Of a stretch of DNA of 64,000 nucleotides, positions 1 to 12,180 are shown piece after piece. The number at the start of each line of letters is the position of its first letter. Positions within the stretch are counted from its first letter, which is position 1. The translations under genes and the position numbers were made by a program. The notes under the pieces are model-generated. The model searched no databases. It was not told the DNA's origin and was given only the letters and a program-made list of their open reading frames with translations. Source of the DNA: Cololabis saira (lineage: Eukaryota; Chordata; Actinopteri; Beloniformes; Belonidae); NCBI RefSeq assembly GCF_033807715.1, contig NC_084601.1:18716690-18780689 (forward strand), read 5' to 3'.

Positions 1-379
1 ACCTCCAGACGTTACCGAGTCCCACACAGAAACCCACACAGGTGAGCAGATACTGGGCTTTGTTGTCCCACTGCGGTCTGTCACCTGCCTCCTCTGTCTC
101 CATCCTCTCCAGTTCTTTGTGAGATGGAATCCTGTCATCCAACCTCGGGTTTGGCAACTTCAGCTTCATGGTGGCTTCTTGTAATCTTCACTTTACAGTG
201 TATTTTAAATTGTAGCTGCTCAGTCTTCAAGTGGCTGTGTCTTTTCTTAAACAATCTCCTCTGTGTCTCTCTGTCGACTGCCTGTTTCTCAGTGCTCTAC
301 CCCTTCTGTGCGCCCAGGTGACCTGTGGTACCAAAAAGGCAGTTATCAGAATCGAAATACTTTCTGCATTGTATTATAA
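1..379 (+). CDS. Possible last two exons of an unidentified gene (partial, doubtful)
   Basis: Position 41 ends an open stretch followed by a GT donor (GTGAGC). A pyrimidine-rich AG acceptor ends at 317. Joining 1-41 to 318-379 keeps a frame that stops at 377-379 and ends in the residues NTFCIVL, which fits a CAAX-type prenylation signal (CIVL). A nearer acceptor at 111-112 gives a different reading that stops at 321. I do not recognise the protein, and the coding stretch is too short for any statistical support. It could be chance. Confidence 0.22.
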
Positions 380-929
380 AAAGGTCCAGCCTCCTAGATA
401 ATGGTTAATACATCACTGGAGATGCTGTCATCTACCCTTTTCCCCGATCAGAGTTTGTTTTTATGAGTCTGTGAATAATGTGATGCTGGAGAATCTGACA
501 GAAAAGAAGATTTTTTTTCATTATTTATTTTGGAAGCCAAAACATGTTATCACACCACTTTATTAGCTTTTTAAGTACAACAATCCATTATAAAGCTTAA
601 ACCTTAACCCATTGAAAAAGCAAGTTTGCTTCCTTTTTTTTTACAGACAACCACACAATTAAGATGCTTCAGAAATATCATGAATATCATGATTTATATG
701 ATCTATGAGAATAATAAACCTTATCAGTGTCCTCTTCAGATGGAATGATTAACCAGGGACAGACTGGTGTCGGCATTTACAGAAACTGTGGAATTGCCTT
801 GTCACTCTAAAGCTGTCATTCCCAAGGCTATTGTCAGAACGCCTATAATGTCTACAAGTACATGTGCAACAAGCTCTTACCACTGCTATATATGTGAAGG
901 CATAGTTTATTAATATATACAGTATAGAC

Positions 930-1178
930 TCATTACTGGACAGGTCTCCGATTTATAAAGACAGACATACACGCTCACACACATTCCTAGTGGCAATTTA
1001 GAATAATCAGTCAGCATGCATGATTTTGCTCTGTGGAAGGAAGCTGGAGCACCTTGAGAAAACCCACACAAGCACTAGGGAAAAGGCAAACTCACACAGA
1101 AAGACTCCCGCTGTGACCCGGGAGTTGAATCAGGAACCTTCGCTATGTCATCACTAAGCCACTGTGATGCTCGCAAGT
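930..1178 (-). repeat. tRNA-derived SINE, old copy
   Basis: Read on the minus strand, a Pol III A-box-like stretch (TGGCTTAGTGATG, near 1150-1170) is followed by a B-box-like GATTCAACTCC near 1125. After it comes the body with the phrase AGAAAACCCACACAAGCAC (plus strand), which is very common in teleost SINE-like repeats. No target duplication was resolved, and the copy is clearly diverged. Confidence 0.65.
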
Positions 1179-1179
1179 T

Positions 1180-3965
1180 ACAGTAGTTCTTACAACAATA
1201 AAACCATGAAATTAAGTACTCAGACCAGTTTTTTGCATACAAATGTGAGACTCTTTTTTTCTCCTTTGTCCCAGTGACACTGACTAATGTTGAAGCTGCA
1301 AGAACATGTGTGTGCCTGTAAATGCAGTGCAATGATGCAATGAAAAAGCCCTGGCAGTAAGTATAGATATAATTCAGCAGGTGGGAATTACGCTCAACTG
1401 GAAATGGACTCTTAAGTTTAAAATTCGGAGAAACCTTTCCTCAGAATCCAAAATGGCAGGTGTCTGCATCAGCAATCTGAACACTCAGTTTATTGTCTTA
1501 TTTTAGAGACATCAAATCACACAAAACTGCTTTGCTTCACATTGTTTTGTTTTCTGAAAAAGGTCACACTCCTTACCATCTATTGGGTTCATTTAGCAAG
1601 TGGCAAACATAAGTGATAATATTGTACTTGTCTTTTTAAATTGAATGAAGTTCTTTCACTTATTTGTAACTGTTATTGTTATTATTGCACAGCCCTAGTT
1701 ACTCTTTAGGTTCCCTTCAAATGTGTAAATCTGCTGTTTTAGTAATGTTATGTTGCCAACTTGTGTATCAATTCTATTCAGGTAGACACAAGCGACTAAT
1801 TGCGTTTTTAAAGTAAAATGCCCTGGAGACAGGCATTTTCTTCAGGCATTATTTTCACTGATCACACTTCTCATTAAAACTGGTTGTTATATTGTTAGGA
1901 TGTCTTTTCAGTGGTAGACCTATAGACGTGTCTTAGAAAACATTAATCATTTATAAATGCACAGATTCTAGTATGGCCCAGTGGACACTCTGTAAACCTT
2001 TAATGGAGCTGGAGCTGAAGCCATGTTCTTTGGTTGGCCCTGCTACAAAAAGAAAAAAAAAGGTCCATTTAGGAGATCAGCAAAGTGTGAAACATCTGTT
2101 AGGATGGTCTGACTTGGCATAAAAATCCTGCTAAAAAAGCCTGTCGCATTAATCACTTTTATTCATTTTTCTGTCAAAAAATCTCACGAGGGGAGACACT
2201 GAGTCTAAACATATCTCCATCATGCAGGCACACTGAGACAAATAAGATGTACGCCATGCGTACTTATTTAAAGAACAATTAAGCTTCACCCCTTAACACT
2301 TGAAATTAATGGTAATTTATTCCGTGTTTTGCATATGACCTTCCAATGTTGATTATCATCTTTATAATTCCTTTTATCTCATGTATTTGACTTTCTCCCC
2401 ACGTCGAGTCTGCATTATGCGTATTATCTGTCTTTAAAGATTAGACATTCTAAAAAAACAAGTTACGCATTCAATAATATGGCAACAGTGGAAATGGAAT
2501 AAACAGAGTTTTTATTGTCCTCATTATCAAGCCTAATGATGCAGGTGGTGCACAGTTTAGGATGAAAGTTCATCCTGTTCTCACAAGATGGACTTAGATT
2601 CCCAAGATATGACTGGTGATACAGAAAAGCTGAATGGCACATCGCATTACGATTCCCATGAATTACAATTGAAAGTCTGCTGCGTTTTAAACAAATTCTT
2701 TGAACAGAAGCGGTGATCGCATTCAACTTTGAGCAGCTGTCGCTGAACTTTAAGTTTCAGTAAAATATTAACTACTCGATGTAATATTTATGTTTCTGAG
2801 GGATTGCTATTTAAACAGAAGGGATTACTTGGAGATTATGGTTTTGTTCTCACGGTATTTGTTTTTTTTTTCATAATCATTTTGGTGATCACACTTTTAG
2901 ATTTTGTTTGTAATTAGAAATCTTAAGGAAAATAAAAAAAAAGTCAAAAATTGAGGGATGTGCTAACTCAAATCAACCAAATTTCATCCTTCTGGAGTTG
3001 CAGAATCAGGGAGGAATTCAGACGAGAAGCCCCACAGATACTCAGAATTAGAGCTTAAAACAAGGCAGACCTTGTAAAGTTCATAGCAGTTTGGGTGAAC
3101 ACTGTATTGTGGCTTTTTACACTGTGTTACCTTGCAACAGACATTCTGGAGAGAAGAAAGTATATACTATAGCTGTCTCGTGCAAAAGTGAGTTGAATAA
3201 ATATTCTATATATTAATTCTCAATGTACTTCATGGATTTAAAATGATCCCAAATCATCTACTTTGCTAGCATAAGGGAAGTAATTTGCAGTGGGAGGTTT
3301 AACTTTGCAATTTTTACACGTTAGTAAAGATAATGGAGCATATTGGCTCTTGTAAGGCCCTCACTCTGAGCGGAACCTAAAGTGAGAACATTGTGACTGC
3401 TCAACTAACCATTAACATATGCTTAACTCAACTTCCGTTGAAAAAAAAAAGAAAATAGGAACCAGATAAAAATTTGTATGACATTCTTTGAGGAAGTTTG
3501 ACAAAGCAGGAAAAAAGAAAGTATTGCATTGTGACCTTGGAGCAGAGATAATGTGCTACAGTGGTACAGATTGTATCCTGTGATGTAGCAAGATAGTGTG
3601 AGAGGAGTGGAAAAATAAGTAAGTACACAGATGGAAAGCGATATCTGATCCCTAAAGTCTGGCAAGAAAGATGATTTCATATTTACATGTGCAAATGACA
3701 AAAGAGTTTATATCTAATGTTAACCACAAAATCTGGATGTTAACTGAAAATAATATCAAATAAAACTTAGCTAAAAAATGGTTACACAGAGAAATTGAAC
3801 ACATTGGTTGCTCTTTGCTGTGAAATTGCAATTTCAGCACTATATAACGCTGCTTCCTCTGTGAGTTAATATTTGACAGAAATGACTAAGTGCACATGCA
3901 AGCTTTATAGTCACACATCACAGTTTTATGGTGTTCTCTCTCATCCAGCTTTACAGTATTTCTTT
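1180..3965. other. AT-rich non-coding stretch, nothing recognised
   Basis: I see no convincing exons, repeats with recognisable ends, or RNA genes here. Open frames are short and carry low-complexity content. The sequence is ordinary AT-rich intergenic or intronic vertebrate DNA. Confidence 0.6.
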
Positions 3966-3968
3966 CTA

Positions 3969-4033
<65 letters not shown>
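3969..4033. repeat. TA dinucleotide microsatellite
   Basis: An uninterrupted run of alternating T and A ends exactly at the TA target duplication of the adjacent Tc1-like element. Such elements insert at TA, so the tract may be the original target. Confidence 0.95.
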
Positions 4034-4036
<3 letters not shown>

Positions 4037-5307
4037 TACCGTTCAAAAGTTTGGGGTCACCCAAAAAATTTTGTGTTTTCCATGAAAAGTCACACTTATT
4101 CACCACCATACGTTGTGAAATGAATACAAAATAGAGTCAAGACATTGACAAGGTTAGAAATAATGATTTGTATTTGAAATAAGATTTTTTTTACATCAAA
4201 CTTTGCTTTCGTCAAAGAATCCTCCATTTGCAGCAATTACAGCATTGCAGACCTTTGGCATTCTAGCTGTTAATTTGTTGAGGTAATCTGGAGAAATTGC
4301 ACCCCACGCTTCCAGAAGCAGCTCCCACAAGTTGGATTGGTTGGATGGGCACTTCTTGCGTACCATACGGTCAAGCTGCCCCACAACAGCTCAATTGGGT
4401 TCAGATCTGGTGACTGCGCTGGCCGCTCCATTACCGATAGAATACCAGCTGCTTCTGCTCTAAATAGTTCTTGCACAATTTGGAGGTGTGTTTAGGGTCA
4501 TTGTCCTGTTGTAGGATGAAATTGGCTCCAATCAAGTGCTGTCCACTGGGTATGGCATGGCGTTGCACAATGGAGTGATAGCCTTCCTTATTCAGAATCC
4601 CTTTTACCCTGTACAAATCTCCCACCTTACCAGCACCAAAGCAACCCCAGACCATCACATTACCTCCACCGTGCTTAACAGATGGCGTCAGGCATTCTTC
4701 CAGCATCTTTTCATTTGTTCTGCGTCTCACAAACGTTCTTCTTTGTGATCCAAACACCTCAAACTTGGATTCATCCGTCCACAACACTTTTTTCCAGTCT
4801 TCCTCTGTCCAATGTCTGTGTTCTTTTGCCCATCTTAATCTTTTTCTTTTATTGGCCAGTCTCAGATATGGCTTTTTCTTCGCCACTCTGCCCTGAAGCC
4901 CAGAATCCCGCAGCTGCCTCTTCAGTGTAGATGTTGACACTGGTGTTTTGCGGGTATTATTTAATGAAGATGCCAGTTGGGGACCTGTGAAGCGTCTGTT
5001 TCTCAAACTAGAGACTCTAATGTACTTATCTTCTTGCTCAGTTGTGCAACACGCCCTCCTACTTCTTTTTCTACTCTGGTTAGAGCTTGTGTGCTGTCCT
5101 CTCAAGGGAGTAGTACACACCGTTGTAGGAAATCTTCAATTTCTTAGCAATTTCTCGCACGGAATAGCCTTCATTTCTAAGAACAAGAATAGACTGTCGC
5201 GTTTCAGAGGAAAGTTCTCTTTTTCTGGCCATTTTGAGCGTTTAATTGACCCCACAAATGTGATGCTCCAGATTTCAATGTGACCCCAAAACTTTTGAAC
5301 GGTAGTG
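4034..5307 (-). mobile_element. Tc1-like (Tc1/mariner) DNA transposon, inactive
   Basis: The termini are inverted repeats: CACTACCGTTCAAAAG at the left end and its complement at 5292-5307. They continue into a shared GGGGTCAC block, with a 1-bp difference in the run of T/G. TA dinucleotides flank both ends (4032-4033 and 5308-5309), as expected for this superfamily. The 1,274-bp length is typical of vertebrate Tc1 elements. The single internal gene is on the minus strand and is broken by frameshifts. Confidence 0.95.
4196..5232 (-). pseudogene. Tc1-like transposase, frameshifted
   Basis: This gene encoded the DDE transposase that cuts and pastes the element. An ATG at 5232-5230 opens a frame beginning MARKRELSSETRQ, the usual Tc1 paired-domain helix-turn-helix start. 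That frame stops at 5082-5080. The main part continues in another frame (about 5110-4431) with the WTDESKFEVFG block (first catalytic Asp) and LQQDNDPKHTS (second Asp). After a shift near 4470 comes SPDLNPIELLWG (catalytic Glu), and after another near 4385 the C-terminal part ending at 4196. All three catalytic residues survive, but at least three frame changes mean no full protein can be made. The total length of about 340 codons matches the family. Confidence 0.93.
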
Positions 5308-5309
5308 TA

Positions 5310-5528
5310 GCCTATATACAGAGAAAAAATCATTTCTGTAGCATCCTCTGATGATGGATGACTCTCAAACTGATGTTTCACAATTTTTTTTATTCCTTGG
5401 ATGTAGAATAAATACACTGCAAACACACAATAAGAGCTATAAAGGAATAAAATAAAATAGAGTTAGTCTTTCTACATTCAGTTTCCTTTACGCAGCTGCT
5501 GCTCGCTCGGTAATAACAGCTACACATG
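5310..5528. other. Short unique AT-rich spacer
   Basis: This lies between the Tc1-like element and the palindromic MITE. I recognise nothing in it. Confidence 0.5.
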
Positions 5529-5620
5529 CTGATTTATGGTTCCGCGTTACACCTACGCAGAGCCTACGGCGTAGGGTGCGCGGCGACGCCGTCGCTTTAA
5601 CGCAGAACCATAAATCAGGC
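5529..5620. repeat. Palindromic MITE-like element
   Basis: The left end GCTGATTTATGGTTCCGCG is mirrored at the right end by CGCAGAACCATAAATCAGGC, so the 92-bp unit is a near-complete inverted repeat with a GC-rich centre (CCTACGGCGTAGG). A one-sided copy of the same sequence occurs at 48445-48513. The superfamily is not assigned. Confidence 0.75.
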
Positions 5621-6035
5621 CTACCGCTATCCACAATACAGTAACCATGACAGCCAAACTCAATATGTACATAAATACGGCATAACATTTGCAATGAAAA
5701 CAAATCCTTATTAGAAGTTGCTTTTTGTGTCAGTTGGGCACCACTTTAGCATTCCAGACACTAGTTTAGTCTTTCAGACACACTTTCTACTGCCGTTAAA
5801 CTTTTACCATTAAAGTCCGAAGCGCCGGATGTTTACAAGGTCTAGGGGAGACGCCTTCAAAATAAAAGCACTAAATATCGGTCTCCTTAATAAATAAAAT
5901 AAAAGCCTGGCTTTAAATAACGTTAATGAGACATAAAAACACATTTATAGAAATACTCATATTAAAAGGTAATTTACAATTTCCATTATTTTATTTTATT
6001 TTTTCGAAAATTATGTTTTATTATTATTCATTATT
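5621..6035. other. AT-rich flank of the repeat array
   Basis: No gene or repeat was recognised. It passes into the TTA-rich tract where the family 1 array begins. Confidence 0.5.
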
Positions 6036-6310
6036 AGGGCCCGAGCACTTGCAGTGCGAAGGCCCTATTGTATTTGCAGGAATTTTTATTATTAGGGCCC
6101 GAGCACCTTCAGAGCGAAGGCCCTATTGTATTTGCAGGAATTTTTATTATTATTAGGGCCCGAGCACTTGCAGTGCGAAGGCCCTATTGTATTTGCAGGA
6201 ATTTTTAGGGCCCGAGCACTTGCAGTGCGAAGGCCCTATTGTATTTGCAGGAATTTTTATTAGGGCCCGAGCACCTTCAGTGCGAAGGCCCTATTGTATC
6301 TGTAGGAATT
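6036..6310 (+). repeat. Array of five solo family 1 heads
   Basis: Heads start at 6036, 6094, 6155, 6207 and 6262. Each is a 31-nt hairpin (AGGGCC-CGA-GCAC, loop, GTGC-GAA-GGCCCT) followed by ATTGTATTTGCAGGAATTTTT or a close variant and zero to three TTA units. Spacing is 52-61 bp. Only the last head continues into a body. Confidence 0.95.
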
Positions 6311-8140
6311 ATTCGCGTTATTATTATTTTTCTGACGAAAGGAGGGCCTTTTTGCCCCCCTAAACGTGCCCAAAAAGTCACCAAATTTTGCACCCAAGTC
6401 AGGCCTGGCGAAAAATTTGATATTTAATGGTTTGCATTCATGGGCGTGGCAAAATGGCTCAACAGCGCCCCCTTGAAAACTTTGTGCCTCAAGCCCCACG
6501 ATACGGTTAGACGTACATTCACGAAAATCGGTACACAACTGTATCATGGGGCAACTTAAAGAAAAGTCTCTTGGGGTCATGCCCGAAACCGAACAGGATG
6601 TCGGCCATTTTGAATTAATCATGTCATTTTGGCAAAATTTATGCCATTCCTTCGGCAGTTAATACGGCCCGAACCGTAACGTGCCCCCAAGTGTGTTATA
6701 CATCAAAATGTGCGTCTCCATCCTCCGACACCACGCATTACTTTTCTCTTTCAAAAGCATTACCGTGGCGACGCTAGACGCCAAAAAGCGTGCCCACCCT
6801 TCATCTGATTGGTTCAGACAGAAAAAACTTTGCGCCTCAAGCCCCATAATATGGTTTGACGTACATGAACGAAAATCGGTACACACCTGTATCATGTCAC
6901 TACTTAAAGAAAAGTCTCTTGGCGCCATGGCCGAAACCGAACAGGAAGTCGGCCATTTTGAACATTCTGAATTAATCGCGTAATTTTGGAGCAATATATG
7001 CCATTCCTTCGAGAATTAATACGGCCCGAACCGTATCATGAACCCAGATATGTTATACATCAAAATGTGCGTCTCAATCCTGCGACTACACGCATTACTT
7101 TTCTCTTTCAAAAGTGTTACCGTGGCGACGCTAGACGCCAACAAGCGCACCCCCCTTCATCTGATTGGTCCATATTTGATAGTTCCCCAAAAGGCACCAA
7201 ATTTGGCATGCAAGCCAGGCCTGGTGATAAATTTGATATTTCATGGTTTGGATTAATGGGCGTGGCAAAATGGCTCAACAGCGCCCCCCGGAAAACTTTG
7301 TGCCTCAAGCCCCACAATACGGTTTGACGTACATGCACGAAAATCGCTACACACCTGTATCATGGCACAACTTAAAGAAAAGTCTCTTGGAGCCATGGCC
7401 GAAACCAAACAGGAAGTCGGCCATTTTGAATTAATTGTGTAATTTTGGCGCAATTTATGCGATTCCTTCGGCAATTAATACGGCCCGAACCGTAACGTGC
7501 ACCCAGGTGTGTTATACATCAAAATGTGCGTCTCCATCCTGCGACTACGCGCATTACTTTTCTCTTTCAAAAGTGTTACCGTGGCGACGCTAGACGCCAA
7601 AAGGCGTGCCCCCCCTTCATCTGATTGGTCCATATTTGATAGTTCTCCAAAAGTCACCAAATTTTGCATGCAAGCCAGGCCTGGCGATACATTTGGTATT
7701 TCATGGTTTGCATTAATGGGCGTGGCAAAATGGCTCAACAACGCCCCCTAGAATACTTTTCTCTGCCATAACTTTTTAATGGTTTGACATAGGAAGTCGT
7801 GGGTGGTGTCATGGGACTCTGTAATGAGTCCTTAAGCTTTGTTGGCCTTAATTAGCCCCGCCCCTTCTTCTGATTGGTTGTCCCGATTTTCTGCTATAAC
7901 TTTGGAATGGTTTGACATAGAGAGTCGTGGGTGGTGTCATCAGATTCTGTATGGAGTCCTTGACCTTCATTGGCCTGCATTAGCCCCGCCCCTTCTTCTG
8001 ATTGGTTGTCCCTTTTTTCTGCTATAACTTTTGAATGGTTTGACATAGGAAGTTGTGGGTTGTGTCGTTTCTGATATGCTCATGGGGGGCGGTGGCCGTG
8101 AGTGCGAGGGCCCGTTCATCGCTGCTTGCAGCTTTAATTA
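6262..8140 (+). mobile_element. Family 1 copy 1
   Basis: Head at 6262, then about four A modules (each with the CCGAACCGTA... and ACATCAAAATGTGCGTC blocks), then B modules from about 7745. The tail is at 8098-8140. The copy has no coding capacity. Confidence 0.85.
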
Positions 8141-8379
8141 TGGGCATGCCAAGTAGTGGCATGACCATATTGCAATCGTCCAGAATGGCCCAAAGGGCAA
8201 TGCTGCTAGCATGCTAAAGTCGCAAAAGTCCCACTGCGCACCAGCGGGTGTACAGCATGACCCCGCACTGATGTGGAAAAAAAAAATCCCCAAAAAGTAA
8301 AACACGGCCGAAAAAATGAGGAAAAACATGAAAATGAAGGCGTAAATTAGTACCCAGAAAAGGTTTCCCTTTTCTTATT
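8138..8379 (+). repeat. Solo family 2 head
   Basis: It starts in the TTA of the preceding tail with TATGGGCATGCC and runs through AAGTAGTGGCATGACC (self-complementary to the start), ending CCTTTTCTTATTA. The same 240-bp piece recurs at 33785-34022 and, with changes, at 34037-34291. It sits between a family 1 tail and the next family 1 head. Confidence 0.85.
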
Positions 8380-8430
8380 AGGGCCCGAGCACCTTCAGTG
8401 CGAAGGCCCTATTGTATCTGTAGGAATTTT

Positions 8431-8467
<37 letters not shown>

Positions 8468-10633
8468 TGACGAAAGGAGGGCCTTTTTGCCCCCCTAAAC
8501 GTGCCCAAAAAGTCACCAAATTTTGCATGCAAGTCAGGCCTGGCGAAAAATTTGATATTTAATGGTTTACATTAATAGGCGTGGCAAAATGGCTCAATAG
8601 CGCCCCCCGGAAAACTTTGTGCCTCAAGCCCCACAATACGGTTTGACGTACATGCACGAAAATCAGTACACACCTGTATCAGTACACAACCTAAAGAAAA
8701 GTCTCTTGGCGACATGGCCGAAACCGAACAGGAAGTCAGCCATTTTGAATTAATCGTGTCACTTTGGCGCAATTTATGCCATTCCTTCGGCAGTTAATAA
8801 GGCCCGAACCGTAACGTGCACCCAAGTGTGTTATACATCAAAATGTGCGTCTCCATCCTGCGACAACACGCATTACTTTTCTCTTTCAAAAGCGTTACCG
8901 TGGCGACGCTAGACGCCAAAAAGCGCGCCCACCCTTCATCTGGTTGGTTCAGACAGAAAAAACTTTGCGCCTCAAGCCCCATAATACGGTTTGACATACA
9001 TGAACGAAAATCGGTACACACCTGTATCATGTCGCAACTAAAAGAAAAGTCTCTTGGCGCCATGGCCGAAACCGAACAGGAAGTCGGCCATTTTGAACAT
9101 TCTGAATTAATCGCGTAATTTTGGAGCAATATGAGCCATTCCTTCGAGAATTAATACGGCCCGAACCGTAACGTACACCCAGGTGTGTTATACATCAAAA
9201 TGTGCGTCTCTATCCTGCGACTACACGCATTACTTTTCTCTTTCAAAAGTGTTACCGTGGCGGCGCTAGACGCCAACAAGCGCACCCCCCCCTTCATCTG
9301 ATTGGTCCATATTTGATAGTTCCCCAAAAGGCACCAAATTTGGCATGCAAGCCAGGCCTGGCGATAAATTTGATATTTCATGGTTTGTATGAATGGGCGT
9401 GGCAAAATGGCTCAACAGCGCCCCCCGGAAAACTTTGTGCCTCAAGCCCCACAATACAGTTTGACGTACATGCACGAAAATCGCTACACACCTGTATCAT
9501 GGCACAACTTAAAGAAAAGTCTCTTGGCGTCATGGCCGAAACCGAACAGGAAGTTGGCCATTTTGAATTAATTGTGTAATTTTGGCGCAATTTATGCCAT
9601 TCCTTCGAAAGTTAATTCAGCCCGAACCGTAACGTGCCCCCAAGTGTGTTATACATCAAAATGTGCGTCTCCATCCTGCGACAACACGCATTACTTTTCT
9701 CTTTCAAAAGCGTTAACGTGGCGGCGCTAGACGCCAAAAAGCGCACCCACCCTTCATCTGATTGGTTCGACAGAAAATACTTTGTGCCTCAAGCCCCATA
9801 ATACGGTTTGACGTACTTGAACGAAAATCGGTACACACCTGTATCATGTCGCAACTAAAAGAAAAGTCTCTTGGCGCCATGGCCGAAACCGAACAGGAAG
9901 ATGGCCATTTTGAACATTCTGAATAAATTGTGTCATTTTGGCGAAATTTATGCCATTCCTTCGAGAGTTAATTCAGCCCGAACCGTATCGTGAACCCAGA
10001 TGTGTTATACATCAAAATGTGCGTCTCCATCCTGCGACTACACGCATTACTTTTCTCTTTCAAAAGTGTTACCGTGGCGACGCTAGACGCCAACAAGCGC
10101 ACCCCCCCTTCATCTGATTGGTCCATATTTGATAGTTCCCCAAAAGGCACCAAATTTGGCATGCAAGCCAGGCCTGGCGAAAAATGTGATATTTAATGGT
10201 TTGTATTAATGGGCGTGGCCTAACGGCTCAACAGCGCCCCCTAGAATACTTTTCTCTGCCATAACTTTTGAATGGTTTAACATAAAGAGTCGTGGGTGGT
10301 GTCATGGGACTCGGCATTGAGTCCTTGACCATAATTGGTGAAAATTAGCCCCGCCCCTTCTTCTGATTGGTTGTCCCTATTTCCTGCTATAACATTTGAA
10401 TGGTTTGACATAGAGAGTCGCGGGTGGTGTCATCAGATTCTGTATGGAGTCCTTGACCTTCATTGGCCTGAATTAGCCCCGCCCCTTCTTCTGAATGGTT
10501 TTCCCTTTTTTCTGCTATAACTTTTGAATGGTTTGACATAGGAAGTCGTGGGTGGTGTCATTTCTGATATCCTTATGGGGGGCGGTGGCCGTGAGTGCGA
10601 GGGCCCGTTCATCGCTGCTTGCAGCTTTAATTA
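8380..10633 (+). mobile_element. Family 1 copy 2
   Basis: Head at 8380, a TTTC microsatellite, several A modules, B modules from about 10225, tail at 10591-10633. Confidence 0.85.
8430..8465 (+). repeat. TTTC microsatellite inside family 1
   Basis: A run of TTTC units lies directly after the head segment. A second such run occupies the same place in copy 5 (16309-16343). Confidence 0.9.
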
Positions 10634-12178
10634 TTATTATTATTATTCTTATTCCGCACTTTTTTTCGTCCGTTAATACGGCCCGAACCGCAACGTGCAC
10701 CCATGCATGGCATACATCGTTGGATGCGTCTCCATCGTGATTCGATGGGCATTACTTTTCTCCGTAATAGGGGTTACCGTGGCAACGCTAGTTGCCAAAA
10801 AGCAAAAAAAAAGGCGAAAATTCCCACGCTTATTGCTCGGCCGAACTTTATCGTAGAGACATCGTTCAAACTTTCAAACACTCGGCCCGATAGTCACTAA
10901 AGGACCATAAAACTTCATCATGCTACTTATTACGGTTTTTGCGATATTTAACTTTCAATTTAAAAAAAAAATCTATTTTATTTTGGACGCTTGTTGCTAG
11001 GCAACGGTTTATTGTACAGACATCATTACAACATTGACAAACCCGGGACGCTTTGTACTGCAACATATTTTAGTCTCGTCATGCTTGCTATTACGGTTTT
11101 TGAGATATTCCACATTGTTCATTTTGATGCTAACGGAACTTCGGATGCTTGTTGCGCGGCAACGCGGTATCGCAGAGACTTTGTTCCAACGTTAAAAGAC
11201 TCAGCTTGATGTGGACTACACCATACTGAGGTCTCATTACGCTCTCGTTTACAGCTTTTGAGATATTAAAGCCAAATTGTCCCATTCTATCCTATGGGGC
11301 TTGTTACCATGGCAACAAAAACCTATGCATTTGTATGGGAAAGCATGTGAATAAACAATCTGTTAATACTGCTCGGACCGCAATGTGCACCCATGCATGG
11401 CATATATCGTTGGATGCGTCTCCATCGTGCCTCGATGGGCATTACTTTTTTCAGTCAAAAGTGCTACCGTGGCAACGCTAGATGCCAAAAAGCCAAAAAA
11501 AAGGCGAAAATTCAGACGCTTATTGCTCGGCCGGACTTTATCGTAGAGACATAGTTCGAACTTTCAAACACTCGGCCCGATTGGCACTAACGGAGCCTAG
11601 AACCTCATTATGCCATTTTTTTAAGTTTTTGTGATATTGACCTTTCATTTTTTTTTTAATTTCCGTTTGACTTTGGACGCTTGTTGCTAGGCAACAGATT
11701 ATCGTAGAGACATCATACAAATGTTCCCTGACTCGGCACGCTGTGACCTTCAACGTATTAAAATTTCATGAAGCTGTGATTTAAGGAAAGTTTAATGTAA
11801 AATCCATGCCAAATGGCCCCATTCATTCGGATGGGTTTTTTTAAACCATGGTGGAAAAAAAACCTATCCGTTAACGTAGCCTGAACCGGAACGTGCACCC
11901 ATGCATGGCATACATCGTTGGATGCGTCTCCATCGTGCCTCGATGGGCATTGCTTTTCTCAGTCAAAAGCGTTACCGTGGGGACGCTAGACGGCAAAAAG
12001 CGCGCCCCATTAATAGCTATTGGGAGCACAGGAATGAATGAAATACAACCGTAAACACCTCAAACTGACATAAAACCGCCCCGAACACAAACACTGCAGC
12101 CCCAAACCAGAGCAGCGAGAGGGCTCGAATGGGCGGTAGGGCATGCCCATATCAAAATTTCCAGAAATTTTCTAGTTA
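10634..12178 (+). mobile_element. Family 2 body, copy 1
   Basis: It begins in a TTA tract with TTCTTATTCCGCAC and holds diverged repeats of a block containing CACCCATGCATGGCATACATC and CGTCTCCATCGTG, a distant relative of the family 1 A module. It ends with GGGCATGCCCATA, then an 8-bp perfect stem (AAAATTTC-CA-GAAATTTT) and CTAG at 12172-12175. No head precedes it here. It is nearly identical to the copy at 35822-37360. Confidence 0.85.
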
Positions 12179-12180
12179 TT

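Noticed and set aside
3873..4085. Open frame with a long Ile-Tyr repeat
   Set aside because: It is the TA microsatellite read in frame.
6036..6066. Family 1 head hairpin as a microRNA precursor
   Set aside because: The stem has only about 10 paired bases around an internal loop, too short for a typical pre-miRNA, and the hairpin is a terminal transposon feature.
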